DNA of 64,000 bases from Colius striatus. Its lineage: Eukaryota; Chordata; Aves; Coliiformes; Coliidae. The translations under genes were made by a program, and so were the position numbers. This document shows, piece by piece, positions 12,892 to 27,800 of this stretch. The stretch is taken from the NCBI RefSeq assembly GCF_028858725.1, contig NC_084763.1:54258152-54322151 (forward strand). The letters are read 5' to 3'. Below the pieces are notes generated by a model. That model was not told the DNA's origin. It was given only the letters and a program-made list of their open reading frames with translations, and searched no databases. How positions within the stretch are numbered: the first letter of the stretch is position 1; every line of letters starts with the position of its first letter.

Positions 12892-15800
12892 CTGAAATTA
12901 ATACATATAACTGTGAGATATCTTAGGAATATTTATTCTACAAATGACGTGAAAAACAAGGAGTAGATGAATTCGGGATTCAGAGCCTGAATTTGGAATC
13001 TGTTCAGGATAAAACTGAGCCCTGAATCGTTGCTGATAAGTAGCCAGGTGTCTGTTGCTAAAGCTAAAGTGGTTTTAGTGATCTGGATTACAGTGATATA
13101 TAATGCATGCAGTGGCCACTTAGAGAATTCAATGAAAATGTATGCTTTAGAAATGGATGTGGGATGCTAATTACTTGGAAATTAGTTTGACAACATTTTA
13201 ACGTCACATTAATTACATTAATATGTATTGAAGAAATTTGCATATACCTCTACATAGTTTTTAACAGTCTACTTAAAGCTCTCTGTGCCTGTTCTCAAAG
13301 TTAGTCACAACTTGGGTCACTGTTGAGCTTATCAGCTCAGGGTTATCCCAGCAGCAGTCCAGTTGACTGAGAACATGTGAGTACTCACATACATGTGAAA
13401 GAGACTATGGGATTACCCTGAATGTTTATAATCATCCTTCCCAGTACCTCTCAGCAGGACATGTTTGGGAGAACTCATTTTAAGTTTTTCCTGTATTTAG
13501 ATTTTTGTTAATTTTCTTAAGAAATCTCTTACCTTTTTGTTGTAGAGGACTCCCACTTGGCTCAACTTCAATGAGTAGCAAAAAGAAATGACATCTTATT
13601 AGAACTCGTAAGTTTGACTGTTTTGCTAAAGTTATCCAGGGACAAAAACCCCTAAAGTATTACTGCTGCATTAATAGCATATATGTCTGTTATAAAAGGC
13701 AACATAAGTGAGACAAAATTACAAAGATTTTACCTTCCAACTTAATATTACCAAAGTGTAATGTTAATTTCAAACTTTATATCTACCAACATTTAAATAT
13801 TGACTTTTTTCTATGTTCTCTCAAAAATATCTTTTCACATTTTCCCTAAAATATTAATTTGAATTTATTAAGAACATGTTATATAACACTGGTGTACAAC
13901 TCTAGAGATTAATTGCATCTCATACATTTTAGGAAGCTTTGAAAGTCCAGCAGGATTCTGCTATCACAATTAAGGGATAAATTTAAGAAGCTGAAACTTA
14001 GGAAATGCTCTGCAAATAATATCTATATATTATTGTGCCTGTCCATAACAGAGAGTCAAAAGACCTTAAAAATACCCTTTTTTGTTGTGGAAGAGGTGCA
14101 AAAAAACTGTTTGACACTCAGAAAAGAGGAAGAACTAGATATGCTGAGTGTTCTTAAAGTAAGAAAAATCATTCTGAATCAAGACTCTAAATCATTAAGA
14201 AAATATTTATCCTCTTCATTCTTTTACAGTAAAATTTGGAAACATATTTGACACATGGAGGAGAAGTTATGAAGTAGAAAAGTTTTCTGACAGTCTTATT
14301 CACAACCCAGAGTACATACAGCACATTATCATATTCTCATGTGAGCACAGACAGTGCTGTGAAGAGCTCAAGATCTGCAAAAACAGGCACTTAGAGATGT
14401 CTAGGAAAGGGGGATATACCAAATGAAACTGTCAGAATGTGTGATGGTGGAGGGCTGAAACAGATCTGCACTATCTCTAAGAACTGAGCCACTAAGAACT
14501 TACCTTTGGGTTTTTTGCAGATATATGCTTTTTCAGAATAGCAATCAGTGTTGTCCCAATAACCAGATGGTGCAGTCATTTCAACACAGTGATGCTCTAC
14601 ACTGGACTCTTTCTCCTCCCAATTAACAAAGCTCACAGCAGTGTTATCTAGCCACAACCACTGGTCTAAAGAGCAACATAGAAGGTAAAATAATAAATTA
14701 AATTGTATCCCATGAAAGAGAAGCAATTAATTATTTTCCCAGATAAATTATTAAGTAAAAACCTGCCTAATAGGAACAGAAGTCTTTGTTTCTCTATGAT
14801 TCCAGAAACATTTCAAATTTATTAGGCAATTGTACTTCAGATAAAAATGCCTGAAGGATATTTGTTTGATACTGGTCAGGTTATCTGTGTTTGTAATTAA
14901 ATTAGCTTGAAGGATTCCCCCACTCTGACTATCACTAGATCTAGGAGAATGGCTGACACACCAGAGGCTGTGCTGCCATTCAACGAGACCTGCACAGGCT
15001 GGAGAGTTGGGCAGGGAGAAATCTAATGAAATTCAACAAGGGCAAATGTAGAGTTTTGCATCTGGGAAAGAATAACCCCATGTACCAGTGCAGGTTGGGG
15101 AATGAACTCTTAGAGGGGAAAGTACAGGGGAGAGGGACCTGGAGCTCCTGGTGGGCAGCAGGATGAGCGTGAGCCAGCAATGTGCCCTTGTGGCCAAGAA
15201 GGCCAATGGCATCCTGGGGTGTGTGTAAATTATCAGTCTCAAATGACTTCTAGAATAAGGTTGAATAGCAAGGACCATCCCATTAAAATGAACTATCTCT
15301 GTCTATATATTGCTTTTATGCATTTCAAAAGTAGAACTAGATGCTGTATCTTTTTCTGTAAGTATATAGTATCCTCAGTTTTCCCATAGTAGCAAAGCAT
15401 TTTTAAACTAAATATTGAAAGTAAGACATTACCATCCACATTTCGGTAAAGTCCTATCCAGAAGCCTCCTACTTTATCTCCAAGTGGTTGTATTGTATGG
15501 ATCAGAAAGTCAGATTCATCCATGTTTTCAATGGAAACCAAAGTAGCACCTGAAAGGCATTATCAGGCAAATAACCAGAATCTATGAGAGAGACTACTTG
15601 AATGACTTTCTTTTTCAAGTCTGTACAAACAATGATTTTTGAAAGTATTGTGCAGGCTACTCTGTTGGCTTCCCCATTGCTTCTTGTGGAGGACAGAGCC
15701 CTGGAAGTGCTTAGTGGTTGTGCTTCCACCCCAGCCCCAGGATGGTGCTGCAGAAGCCAGGAGCTGGTGGAGATCTCTATGCCTAAGGAGGCTGCAGCCC

Positions 15801-18800
15801 CTGGGAGAACAGAAGGCTGCACAAAGTTGCTTGTGGCAGTTTGTTTTCCTTGTGCCAGATTTAGAATAGCTTGGTAAAGAAAATATTTCTAATGATTTCT
15901 TTAAGTGAATGTTTTTACATTTTTATGTGTTTGCATAAAGTTTTACACAAATCTCATCTGTTGATAATGAAAGCTCTCACCTAACTGAGCACACTGAAGG
16001 GAGGCCTGTGCCCAGCTTGTCCCAGCTGATGCTTCAAAGTAGTAGCAGTGGCCATGGTAAGGGATCCAAGCTTGGAGCTCAGCTGTTTCAGGGCAGACTC
16101 CAGGCAGCTGAGCAGGGTCAGTAGGAGCTAGAGCTAAAAATGGCATGAAATTTATATTGCATTATGAGTAACCTATGAGGTAGGATATCTGTGTAAACAC
16201 TGTGGGATTTCTCTCATCCAGTTTTAACTATCTGGGCCTCTAATTTTGACTATTTCTACAAGCTCCCAACTCAGACAAGAGAGCCAGGCAGTCAAGTGTG
16301 TGAAACATCTTACTTCTCCAAACACATTTTTTAGGACAAGGATATAAATCAATTCCCACACTATATAACTAACTGCCTTGACAGTACTGTGAGGAAAGCA
16401 GACTCTGAGGGATGACATTGATCTCAAACTTGCATTCTCACTGCACAGAAAGCTGTTGTAGGCTGGTTGTAGGCTAATGAATCACTGATACCAGTCCCAT
16501 ATTGTATGGCTGTCTGGTCTCTGTGTGTTGCCACTTACACAAAGGAGTCATCAGAGGAGCATGTCTCTGACAGATTAGTCTCTGTTTCTGATCACATCTG
16601 TAACTCCAATTGATTTCTACCAATCTACAGTTCTTGCACTACATATTCAGACCAAAAGCAACGCTGGGAAGTTTTACTCAGAAGCCACCTTCAAGAGCCA
16701 GTATCTGTCTTAAACCTCACATTAGGAGTAGACTACACTAGATAGCCTTAAAGCTTCAAGGGAAAGTGACACAATTCTACAGTATCTACAAGCAAACATA
16801 CCTCTGCATAGCTCTAAAAGGGTTAAAGCATCAACCATATTCCCAAGGCTCTTACACCTACATCAGAACTTCACTAGTAATGAATGGGAGTGAAACTCTT
16901 GTCTGTATTTTGACTCAGTGACACCTGTGTGTGAACATAGGTGGTTACTGCAGTCTACACAGTCAGTGAATGCTCAGATGTGGCTTATGCTCATGTCTGA
17001 GAATGAGTCAAATATCTAGAAGATAGAATTTTATCTTATGTAAGCAGTTATGATTATCATGAAAGCAGTGCAGCTGCATGTGTTTGCACAAGAGGCTTTC
17101 AGGGGCCTCAATTCACACATCATCCAATACCAAAACTCTGCAGAGAGATAGACAGTGTCCTGAAGCAGATTTCTCTGAGGCTTTCAGTCCAAGCCAGTCT
17201 CTAGACCTAGGGAGATTGATGGAATAAGAAATGTGTCTTTAAAATTATTACATTCACTTGCTTACCATCTGATATCTTACAAACTGAGAAGTAGCTTTCA
17301 TTACAGGATGCTGTTTTCCAAGTACCATCAAGATCTAGGTAGACACAAGAATTCTTGTCCTTTGGTTCCCCTGCAGCCCATTTTGTGTACCTGGTTTTCC
17401 AGTTATCAGTCCATTTGTAATAGCTGCCAGTCTGAAAACCATAAAGTTGTGGTAATGGAGCTTTTTACATCCAAAGCTCTGACATACAAATACAATGTCC
17501 TATGTTAATTTGTGTTTACAAAAAAACCCAAACAACAAACAAACAAAACCCTCATGTTGCTCTGGATTTTTAAACACCATCTCCTCTTCTAAGCAATGTC
17601 ACTGGGTGCTCTGAGTTGCACAAGAACTGCATATGAAGAGTGTTCAAGAGAGTATTGCTTTTGATCGGGTTTTTTCTGACTTTCACACCACGACAAGACA
17701 CCCAAATGAATCCATCTTAGGTCATTTAGTAAATCCCACATCAAAAGAAGCAATTACAGAGAATTCATCCCCTCTGCTCTGTTTTATTTAAATGAAAACT
17801 GGGAGCTATTTGGTGGGTAAAGATAATTTGACATTAAAAAGGCAAAATAATCATAAAATATCTCTCTACTAATAATAATTACTTTTATTAATATAATAAT
17901 ACTTCTAAGTACCCCTCTATAAAGCAGGGAGTTACACTTTCAGAACAGCTAGTTGATGCTTCATGATAGCTGCATATCCTGGCTTGTGACTGAGCCTGCA
18001 CCTTAATTTCTTTTACCCTTTCTAGAGCTTTCTACGTTCATCTATTCCTTCCTGCTTAATCTTTTCTGTGACTCTTCATTTGATACATGAAAGTCTTTGA
18101 GTAACCACTTGGAATCTATACATACACACAGTAAAGCCACTCAGAGTGCAGTTGTTTCAGCACCATTGTAAATTTGACAACCAGCAGGTGTATTAAGAGC
18201 AGGGCAGCTCACCAAATACCTGCACCCCTCATCTATCCAGCACTTACCATATTGCTGTTAAGACCAATCCATAGGGGTTTTCCATATTTCAGCATCTGGA
18301 TCCACAGAAACGAGTGGATGTAGCTGTCTGAAATGCTGGCAAGGTCTGCTTGCTTATCTAGACAATTTTTTCTGGCCTCTTCCCATTGCATTTCAGATGA
18401 GATGATTGAATAGCTACTGTCACCATAACGGACAAAGCCAGAGAATGGATTTGTTGTTGGTACTTGAGACTGTGTGGTAACTATGGAGGAAAAACTGAAT
18501 ACATGAATTTGCAACATACAACTTATCTCTAGCATGAAAGTTATGAAAAAAGAGCCCCATCAAACAGGTTGAAAGGTCCAGTATTAACAATAAGTCAAAT
18601 TCCTGGATGCCCTGAAGTAGAGAGTATTCTTAGAATCATAGAGGGGCAGCATAGAACCACAGAATGGTAGGGGTTGGAAGGGACCTTTAGAGATCATCTA
18701 GTCCAACCCCCCTGCAGAAGCAGGGTCACCTAGATGAGGTCGCATAGGAATGTGTCCAGGTGGGTCTTGAAGACCTCCAAGGAAGGAGACTCCACAACCC

Positions 18801-21800
18801 CTCTGGGCAGCCTGTTCCACTGCTGCCTGTTCCACTGCTTCTTGCTAGAGGCATGCATAGTGCAGACTAAGATATGGATATTTGAATTCCTGTGCTCTAA
18901 AATATTCTCACTAAATATGGATATCTGAGGACACATCTGCTGCATTTCACTGATGGAGGGGACTTAGGACTAGATACTTAAGGCTACTGTACCATAACAC
19001 CTTGTTGCCACAGCCTGATACTTTGATACTTGTTAATTGATCACCACTTGCTGTTGACTCTGGAACCTGGCTGTAAGGGCTGTCTGAACGTTGCCTGCAC
19101 ATCTGAGTCAGGCAGCATATATTTCTGCCCTTGAGATTGTAAATGTATTCAGAAGTGCTGCAACTGGGATTAAGCAAACTAAAAATGTCTCCCTAAAAAT
19201 ATATGTTTGCCATGCAGGGAGAGGAGGTTCTTACAGGCAAGTTAGCTATGCTGAGTGAACAGGCTACAGGAAATTATTGAACTGAGAGGAATTATCTAAT
19301 AAAGGTGAGGCAAAACTCTTTTTTTGTCTGTATTTTGCCTTCTCTACTCCCATTATATATATCTGAGCAGCAGGGATTTGCAGAATTACAGCAGCAGAGT
19401 CAATATTCAGTACTCATTTTGGTGTTAAAAAAAACCCCATCAATATTCTTCTACAGTAAAGACAGCCAAATGGCTGTACATTTTCATAGACATCATAAGG
19501 CATTCAGTAAAAGTGTTAAGAGAGGATTAAATGTTCTACTCAGAGACAGACAAGAGCATGGGGAGATGGCTGCAAGAGCATGGTTTTAAAGTGGACTTAA
19601 AGAGCATAATTGAAAGTCTTGTATTTCACTGAAGAGATAGTTATTTATTATTCTCTAGCATTACTCATGATGTAGATACAAAACCCAAGTTAAGATAGTG
19701 GTTCCTCTCCACTAATTCCTGTGGGGGGTAAAAAAAACTAAAAAAACCCAAGTTTGCTGACAATATTAAACTGGGGGGAGAGCCTGAAACATCAGAGGCT
19801 GTGCTGCCATTCAACAAGACCTGCACAGGCTGGAGGGTTGGACAGGGAGAAACCTAATGAAATTCAACAAGGGCAAGTGTAGAGTCTTGCATCTGGGAAA
19901 GAATAACCCCATGTACCAGTGCAGGTTGGGGAATGTCCTACTTAGAGAGTAGGACAGGGGAAAGGGACCTGGGGATGCTGGTGGACAGCAGGATGAGCAT
20001 GAGCCAGCACTGTGCCCTCATGGCCAAGAAGTCCAATGACATCCTGGGATGCATTGAGTGTGGCCAGCAGGTCAAGAGAGGTTCTGCTCCCCTTCTTACT
20101 CTGCCCTCATCAGACTACATCTGGAATATTGTGTCCAGTTCTGGGCCCCTCAGTTCAAGCAGGGCAGGGAGCTGCTGGAGAGAGTTCAGCACAGGGCCAC
20201 ACAGATGATAAAGGGAGTGGAGCGTCTCTCTTATAAAGAAAGGCTAAGGGAGCAGAGGCTCTTGAGCTTGGAGGAGACTGAGGGGTGACCTCATTAACAT
20301 TTAAAAATATGTAAAGGGTGGGTGTCAGGAGAATGGAGCCAGGCTGTTCTCAGTGATGGCTAAGGATAGGACAAGGGGCAACTGGCACACACTGGAACAG
20401 AAGAGGTTCCAAAGAAATACATTGAATAATTTCTTCATTGTGAGGTTGAGAGAGCGTTGGAACAGGCTGACCTGTTGAGACTCCTTCTCTTGGGACATTC
20501 CAAACCAAGCTGGACAAGTTCCTGTGTGACCTACTCTAGGTGGTCCTCCTCCAGCAGTGGAGGTTGGACTGGATGAGCTTTTGAGGTTCCCTCCAACCCT
20601 AAAGATTCTGTGATACTTTAAAAATAGTGCAGCCTTAAGACTGCAGTAGCATGGAAACCCTGAGAGATTCAGAATGAAATTCAACAGTGAAAGAAATCAC
20701 ATTGGTTTATATATTCAGCTTATCCAACTGAGATACTTTTTCTATTTAGGAGACTAGGTTAAACAGAACTCACTTGAATCCATCTGGCATATATAGCCTC
20801 TCTCGTTGTCACAGCTATCATCTCTCCATTTGCCTTCTGATTTCATGATGAAGACACAATCTGTCTGAAGGACAGTGGAAGACACACAGCCATTACCAAA
20901 GCAATCGGGAGGTGCTAAGCTGAAGCTCCTATACTCCTAGTGTAAGCCTGATGGCTGAGAGGAATAGAGGGAGAGGAGCTCATTGAGCATCCATGCAGTT
21001 AGTTCAAATTTTCTAGGTTTCTGCAAAGCAGTATGACCTGGTATTCATTAGTGATCCCTCAAGTTTGAACCAGGCTTCCACTGGTGCCAGCCAATGTCTG
21101 AAAGAAAGTTCTATTAAAAGTAATCTTATCAGTTTTGTTAAGAACACTTCAATTATTACAGAAATTACTAGGGTACCTATAATATGTCTCTTCAGTTCTC
21201 ATTTACAGTCACATAGAACTGCTTCAAAACATGTCCATCAATGAAAAGAATAGTGTGAGAACAAATATTAAAAGCATTAGTATTAATTAAACTTAACTAA
21301 AGCAAACTATCTTGCAGAAGGCAGGTACTCTTTACCAGTTGCTTGTAGTTCTTATCAAGTTATCACTATCAGATAGCTTCATTAACAAGCCAATCTCCCC
21401 TTTATTTATGTTTAATTGTGTCACGATTTCCCTCACGGCTCTCCTGATTTCAAGACTTTCAGTACTGACCATCTTTCAGCAATTCATTCCCCTATGTTGA
21501 TTTAAATAAGTTTGGTTATAAGCCTGTTGACTGATGCTAGATGTTAAAAATCTCCTGTCCCTATCATTTCCCCAGAAAGTACATGTTTACCTCCTTTGGA
21601 AAAGAGATTGACTTTCAGCAGGTAAACAGCGCTTTAATGAAGATATTACCTTGTGTCAAGAGAAGCTAGTGAAACGTACATTAACCAGGATGGGACATAT
21701 ACATAGACAATGTTGAACCTATAACCTTAATTTTGGCTTATTATTAACTTTTTTATGTTTGGTATTACAACATTCATGGTAATGCACTTTGTAGGGGTAT

Positions 21801-24800
21801 GCCTGATATATGCCTTTCCAGGACCGTTTTACAGAAGCGGTATTTTGCAATAGGTCAGATGAAAAGCACAAGGTCCTTCCTCTTCAGAACCTCTGCCAAA
21901 CATTCTCAGTGTGTTTGGACTTGTTGCTGGGTGATTTCCTAAGGCTCATTCTGCTTACAAAATGACCCGTTTCAGCATCTTGCTATTGCTGCTCTATCTT
22001 CCCTTTTAGGAAAATCATCTAAGCTGCCTAAGATACACAGGTACTGAGGTTTCCTGTACCTCCATGGTGATGTCTGTCAATTCTTCATATTCATAATAGT
22101 CAAAGTAACTTTGTTTCTTTTCTGGTGCACCATTAATCCAGTTGGTGTAGGAAACAGTGCTTCCATCTGTCCAAAGAAACGTGGACTCTTTGTTGATATC
22201 ATTCATGCCAATCCAAACATCGGTCGTGGCACCCTCTAAATGATAGAAGAGGAAAGCTGGAGGGAAACAAGGATTTCTCTGTTAGAATGATCTGTGCAAC
22301 CACACTCAAAACAGATGTAAGTTTCATAAAAACTGACCAACTGAATAACTAGGAACACACACTTTCTTATATGCATTTAGTTTATCTATCGTTTCACACT
22401 TTAGAGTTAAAACAAGGCATGAACTGACCTGACTAACAAGCAAATTTCAGCAGATAATCCCATCATCTGTTTTGGAGAGTACAGCAGTTTCTTTAGTGAG
22501 AGATTAATATTTTTCCTTTCAATAGACTCAATGTATGTACCTTGCACTTGTTCATTTGGTATGCTAGCCAGGTTTCCTCCCAAATCAACACAAACATCTC
22601 GTGCAGCATGCCATGGGAGCTTTCTCGTTGTGTTGGAAGCAAATATTCTGAAACACTAGGGAAAAAGGCAAGCATTCATTCAAACGAGCAAAGATGTAAC
22701 TGTTGTATGTGACTGATATCAACTAGCTGCAAAGATGTATATATCTCCAGATCAGGGTTGGTACTGGGGTAGGGATGGAGCACAAGAGTGGAAAGTATAT
22801 ATGTCTACCCAGATAGATAATGAGCCCTTCTCATTACACAAAGTGTGGTCCAGGAGTATCATCTGAATTGATTGGAATAATGTCAAGTACACAACCCCTT
22901 TTCACATTTCTATCTGCCTGCTCCCTACAATGACTGAAGAATCATTTAAAACCAAGAAAACATGGCTTTGGGTTTCACAGCTGTACTCTACTGTGCCTTG
23001 TCCTACTTCCAGTGACTGTGGTTTTGACTGTTCATCCCTCAAAAGTATATGAAATATTCTTTGACACATTGACCTAACATTCTGAGGTTGTAACAGTACC
23101 ACAGTATATATAAATCAGACAAAACAGCCTTTGGCAAATGGTGATTCAACTCAAATGGGCACAAATTCTTCTGTTACGGCAATAAGGACTTCCAGATAAT
23201 ATCTGAATGTAAAATGATAGCCAAAACAATTGTCATTTGGCATCATCTTTCTGAACTCAAAGCTTTGGGAACTCTGTACAAGCCAAAGGAATTGCTCAGA
23301 TACATTGTCTTTAAATTATTCTGCCTGAAGGGCTTTTTGTTCAAGACTGACTGTTACAAATTTCAGTTTCTATCATAAACATGTTAAAACAGGAGAGGAG
23401 AAGGAGGAGAAGGGGTTTTCTTAAACAGAACAGTGTATTTTAAGCCTGGGCAAATTTTGTTCTCTAAAATTTATTCAATGTATATCTACTTTTAGTGTAT
23501 TTCTCTGCAAAGTTAAGTGTCTACAGTCATCTCCTGGCCATCCAGCTAGCATTTTCTGTCTAGATAATTACCTTCCAAATTTTATAATAATAAAAAGCAG
23601 ATATTTGGAGTGGGGAGGTGTGGGTGGTGGGGGTGGTTCAGCTTCACTGCTTTACAGAATTTTTCTGAAGACACTTGACCTACCTTGTTGTTAAAGAACA
23701 ACCAACTTTCCAAACATCCTCCAGGAGGTAATGGAGAAGCAAATGTTGAATTGCTAGAACTGTTATGCTTTTCACATACAAATCTATTGAAGGAACCACA
23801 GTTTACATCATTCCACAAGCCTAAAACCAATTAGATTGGAAAAGCAAGTCAGGATGTATAACATTTGTTACAACAATTCATTATTTATTTTGAGTTAGAA
23901 AGAGGCTAATCTCTAATGTTCAGACTGTAAAAGTGAGTAAAAAAGCCATGCACTACATTTATACACTCAACTGTTTTTGACAAACAGAATGTGTCTATGG
24001 ACTTTAGCTGCTCAGCACTGTTAGTTATTGAGCTATCATCTGGCAACTGAAGCAAACATAAAGAACTGTGAAGAAAGAGTAAGAGACTCAGAAGAAATGC
24101 TCTGGCCATCAGTTTGCAGATTAAAATATCTCATTTTAGTTGTCAAGTTTAAAAGCTACTATTATAGTCGATAGAGATCTAGGTCAGGATTCATTTGTCT
24201 AAACAGAGCTGCTTAGAGCTGTTTGAGCAGCCACACAAGGTACCTGCAGAAAGCTGACAGATGTGGCACTGATTCTGCAGGAAACTTTCAGTCAGGTGGG
24301 CTAGTTAGGCTATCACAGCTGAATCCAGCCACCTACATGTAGGCAACTGAACAGTGTGCTAGAGCAAACTGAGTTGTTCTTTGGGCAGCACTGGCTGTGC
24401 AGATGAGATCTCCATTTGACCATAATGAGACTTCAGAGGTCTAGCTCACATTAGCTACAGTTTGTTGTCAATGGTCCAGTTCAGTTGACCATGTGTAAAC
24501 TTCTAGCACCATCTGAGATAGGCTCAAGATGGTGAGCCACCTATGCAGAGCTGGTAGATGTGACAAGGACTGGTGGGATAGCTGCTCCTTCCTGCATCAA
24601 CAATGAAAGAAGGAGGGATGCATCTCCAACCAGATGCCTATGTTTAGAAAAGGCAAGATTTCACGTGGAGCTGCTGAGTGACATCTTCATAAAACATCAG
24701 TTGAGATGCTGATCTTCTTATGCATGTATTACTGAATTTCCATCAGCCCCAGCTAAATTAGGGAAATGCAACCAAGAGGAAAAATTAGCTCTAGGGTTAG

Positions 24801-27800
24801 CAAGGTATTTTTGTTTAAGGGTACCTATAAGCATGTGAGACAGCCTTAGGTCATTAGATTTATTTCCCTCTGCTCTCCTCATTGGCTTGTACCTTCAACT
24901 CTCCTATTTCTTGTAGCTGTCAGAAATGTTTTCTTAAGCTCATAGTAGCAAAGTCAGACCTCACTCAGTTTTCTACTTATGGAAGCAGTGAAAAGCATTG
25001 TAAAAAGCAATATTGATCTCATACATCCAGGCAGAGACATCTGCATTAAAAGACACATGGTACTGACATCTCTAAGGACAAAGACTATTCCATGACTAGT
25101 GATTACACCAGTTACTGCAACTTGTTGATTTGTCACTAAAGAGGAGAAAACAGTCATAGAAGATAGTGAGACAGCTAACAGCAGACATGATAATCCAAGC
25201 AGAGAGAAATAAAACCTAAACAGTTAACCCTGTTACTTACCATGCTCTGAGGACATTTCCACACAATTTTCCTCGTTATTTGCAAAATTGGGTTCATTAG
25301 GAGCCCAGGCCACATAGGTCACTGGAGTCCCATCTATCCATCTTAAAGAAAAGACATACAAGTGGTCATTAATCAATACAGTTCAACTGTGAGATGGGAA
25401 CCCTAACCAACGTCTCACAATTAAAAAGATCCATGAGAATTAATGGCAACTGGCTAAAATGGAAGGACTGTTACAGATTTTTCTCTCCTTGCCTGATTAT
25501 TTTAATTTGAAGCAACTTCTGTAAATTTTTGGTTAGTTTTGAGTTTATTTGTGTGTTGGCCTTTTCCAACAATTTTACTGCACTTTAAACTTCTACTGCC
25601 TTTTCTCCTGGAATCAGAGTTTGCAGACACTACATAATATTCCATCAGAATAAGCTTTTGTACTCATTTTCCACATCTTCCTAGTCATGGAGGACCTCTC
25701 TAAAGTGATGATATATAGAAAAAAAAGCAAGAAAGAAATTTAGTCTCTGTAGTATGGAGCATATTTAAGCAGGTGTATGTTTATAGGCATATAATTTGGC
25801 ATAGCAAAGGAGCACTCGTTGTGTGAAACTACCTCCAGTCCTTGAAACCAACACATACATAAAATACTGTATTTGTTTCTACATGTTCAAAGTTGCCATT
25901 ATCGTCTTAACTTACCTAAACTTTTTATCAAGACTCACTTTTAGACCAATGAAGTATTTTGACCGTGTCCAAGAATCCTCCTAAAACAGAAAGATATTCT
26001 TTAAATTTTAAAAAGAAGCAAAAACCCAACAGAAATCTTTGAAAGTAAGAGAAGCAGAAATGAATGTGCCATTGATTAGGTTCACAGAACAGTCGCTGGA
26101 GCTGACAGTAGTAAAGCACATGCTGATGTCATAATACACTCAGGTGCAGAAGCTATTTGCACTTGAGCATCAGAGCTGAGTCCAGCAGTGCTGTGGGCCT
26201 TCTCAATTAGGGTAGGAGACAAGTAGAGCTTGAGTCAGAAACTGACATGCCTTTCATTCTCCCTCCAGGACTGCAGTACTGTTTAATGCTGTCCTCAAGG
26301 CTCCCTCTCACACTAGCTACTTCCTAAGTCAGGACAGTTGATACCTTCCCACATGGATCTTCTCACTGTCCTGCCTCCCTGCCTGAGCACAGCTGGCACA
26401 AACCAGGAGAGGTCAAATCCCACGGGAACAAAAGGGGCATTTGGTGGGGGGAAAACTTGTAGACCTCAGGCAGATTTTTTTCAGTGAAATGCTGATGGCA
26501 CACTGAGACAATTCAAGTTTTGCAAGCAAGTTGTCAAAAGCATTTCTACTTTAGGCTGATCCTTACGTTTTCTTTCAGTGCTCTGTGTAGGAATCTTCTC
26601 TTGCTATTGCTATTAACAACAGCCAGGTCTGAAGAATTCATCCTGCAAAACTCCTGGGCTTTTTCCATTGGGACATGTTCCTTGCTGATGTAGTATAGCA
26701 TATCTCCATATATGACCCATCCATCTGCAGTGGTTTTATATTCTGGAAGACAATAATGTAGCCTAAAATTACATTTCTGTAGAATGCAAAAGATCACTTT
26801 AGAATAATGATTTTGATTACAAATAATAATTAAGATGAATAAATTTATGGGAAAACCTACCATAGGTGTCAATTGGTTCAGACTTTAATGGCACTCCTGC
26901 AAAACAAGAGAATAGAGGTCACAATGCATCTCTGTAGCATGTTTTATGATGTAACACATGACTGACTGCAAGGAGCAAAGTGAGGAATCGAGCAGGATTC
27001 TACACTTTTTTGCCATTGAGTAGGTTTAACCACATATGTCAGCTACTCTGTATGCAATATGCATGGTCATCTGTTTATAATTTTGTACTATAAGTTGTGC
27101 TTTACATCATCAAAGCCACAGCTTTGGCTGGATCACATCCCTGTGCAGAGCAATGTATGGTAAAATTGCTCTTCCAGTCTGTAAGTCACCGTAGATTTCT
27201 CTGAAAGACTTTAAACTTTGGGTCTACAGCGCTTTTGCTGATTCATCCATCAGTAGACATTCCATAATGCTCCAGAGGGGTCTCCTTATCAAGAGGGAAA
27301 AAAATTCTGCTACATTTCCTTTAGTTTTATGAAAAATTCCCAATTATTTGTACACAAAAAGAAATGTGACTATATATACACTAACTGTGAGTCATTTCTG
27401 GCTCTGGTGGAAAAAGAAACACCACTGCTTTGAACCATTGTTTTTCTGAAACCAGCTGAATCCTGGATAATGTTAAAGAAGAGCTTGAAGCACTACAAAA
27501 TCTTTGTGGTATAAACATTCTTTTATGTCACCCAATGCTTTTGACTTCCATCTGGGAAAAAAAATGCTCTTCAAAAATGTTCTGTCTTTCTCCAGGAACT
27601 TATGTTAGAAACACCTACTTATAAAGTTATTTAAGCCTCTGGCTTAGAGAGAAGAATAAATCTACCTTTTTTTATTTGACAAACCCAGTTGTGATGTACT
27701 TCACAGACCGAAAGAAACCATTTCCCATAGGAATACCCCTTGACTACACCACAGAACTTGTGTCCTCCTGAATTGCTTGCAGTATCGTCCCAGCTTGTGT

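Noticed and set aside
22060-22235. Shorter version of gene B exon 22 using the acceptor TCATTTAG
   Set aside because: In frame, but it drops the conserved AFLxYH segment; the CCCTCCAG acceptor upstream recovers it. It may still be an alternative acceptor.
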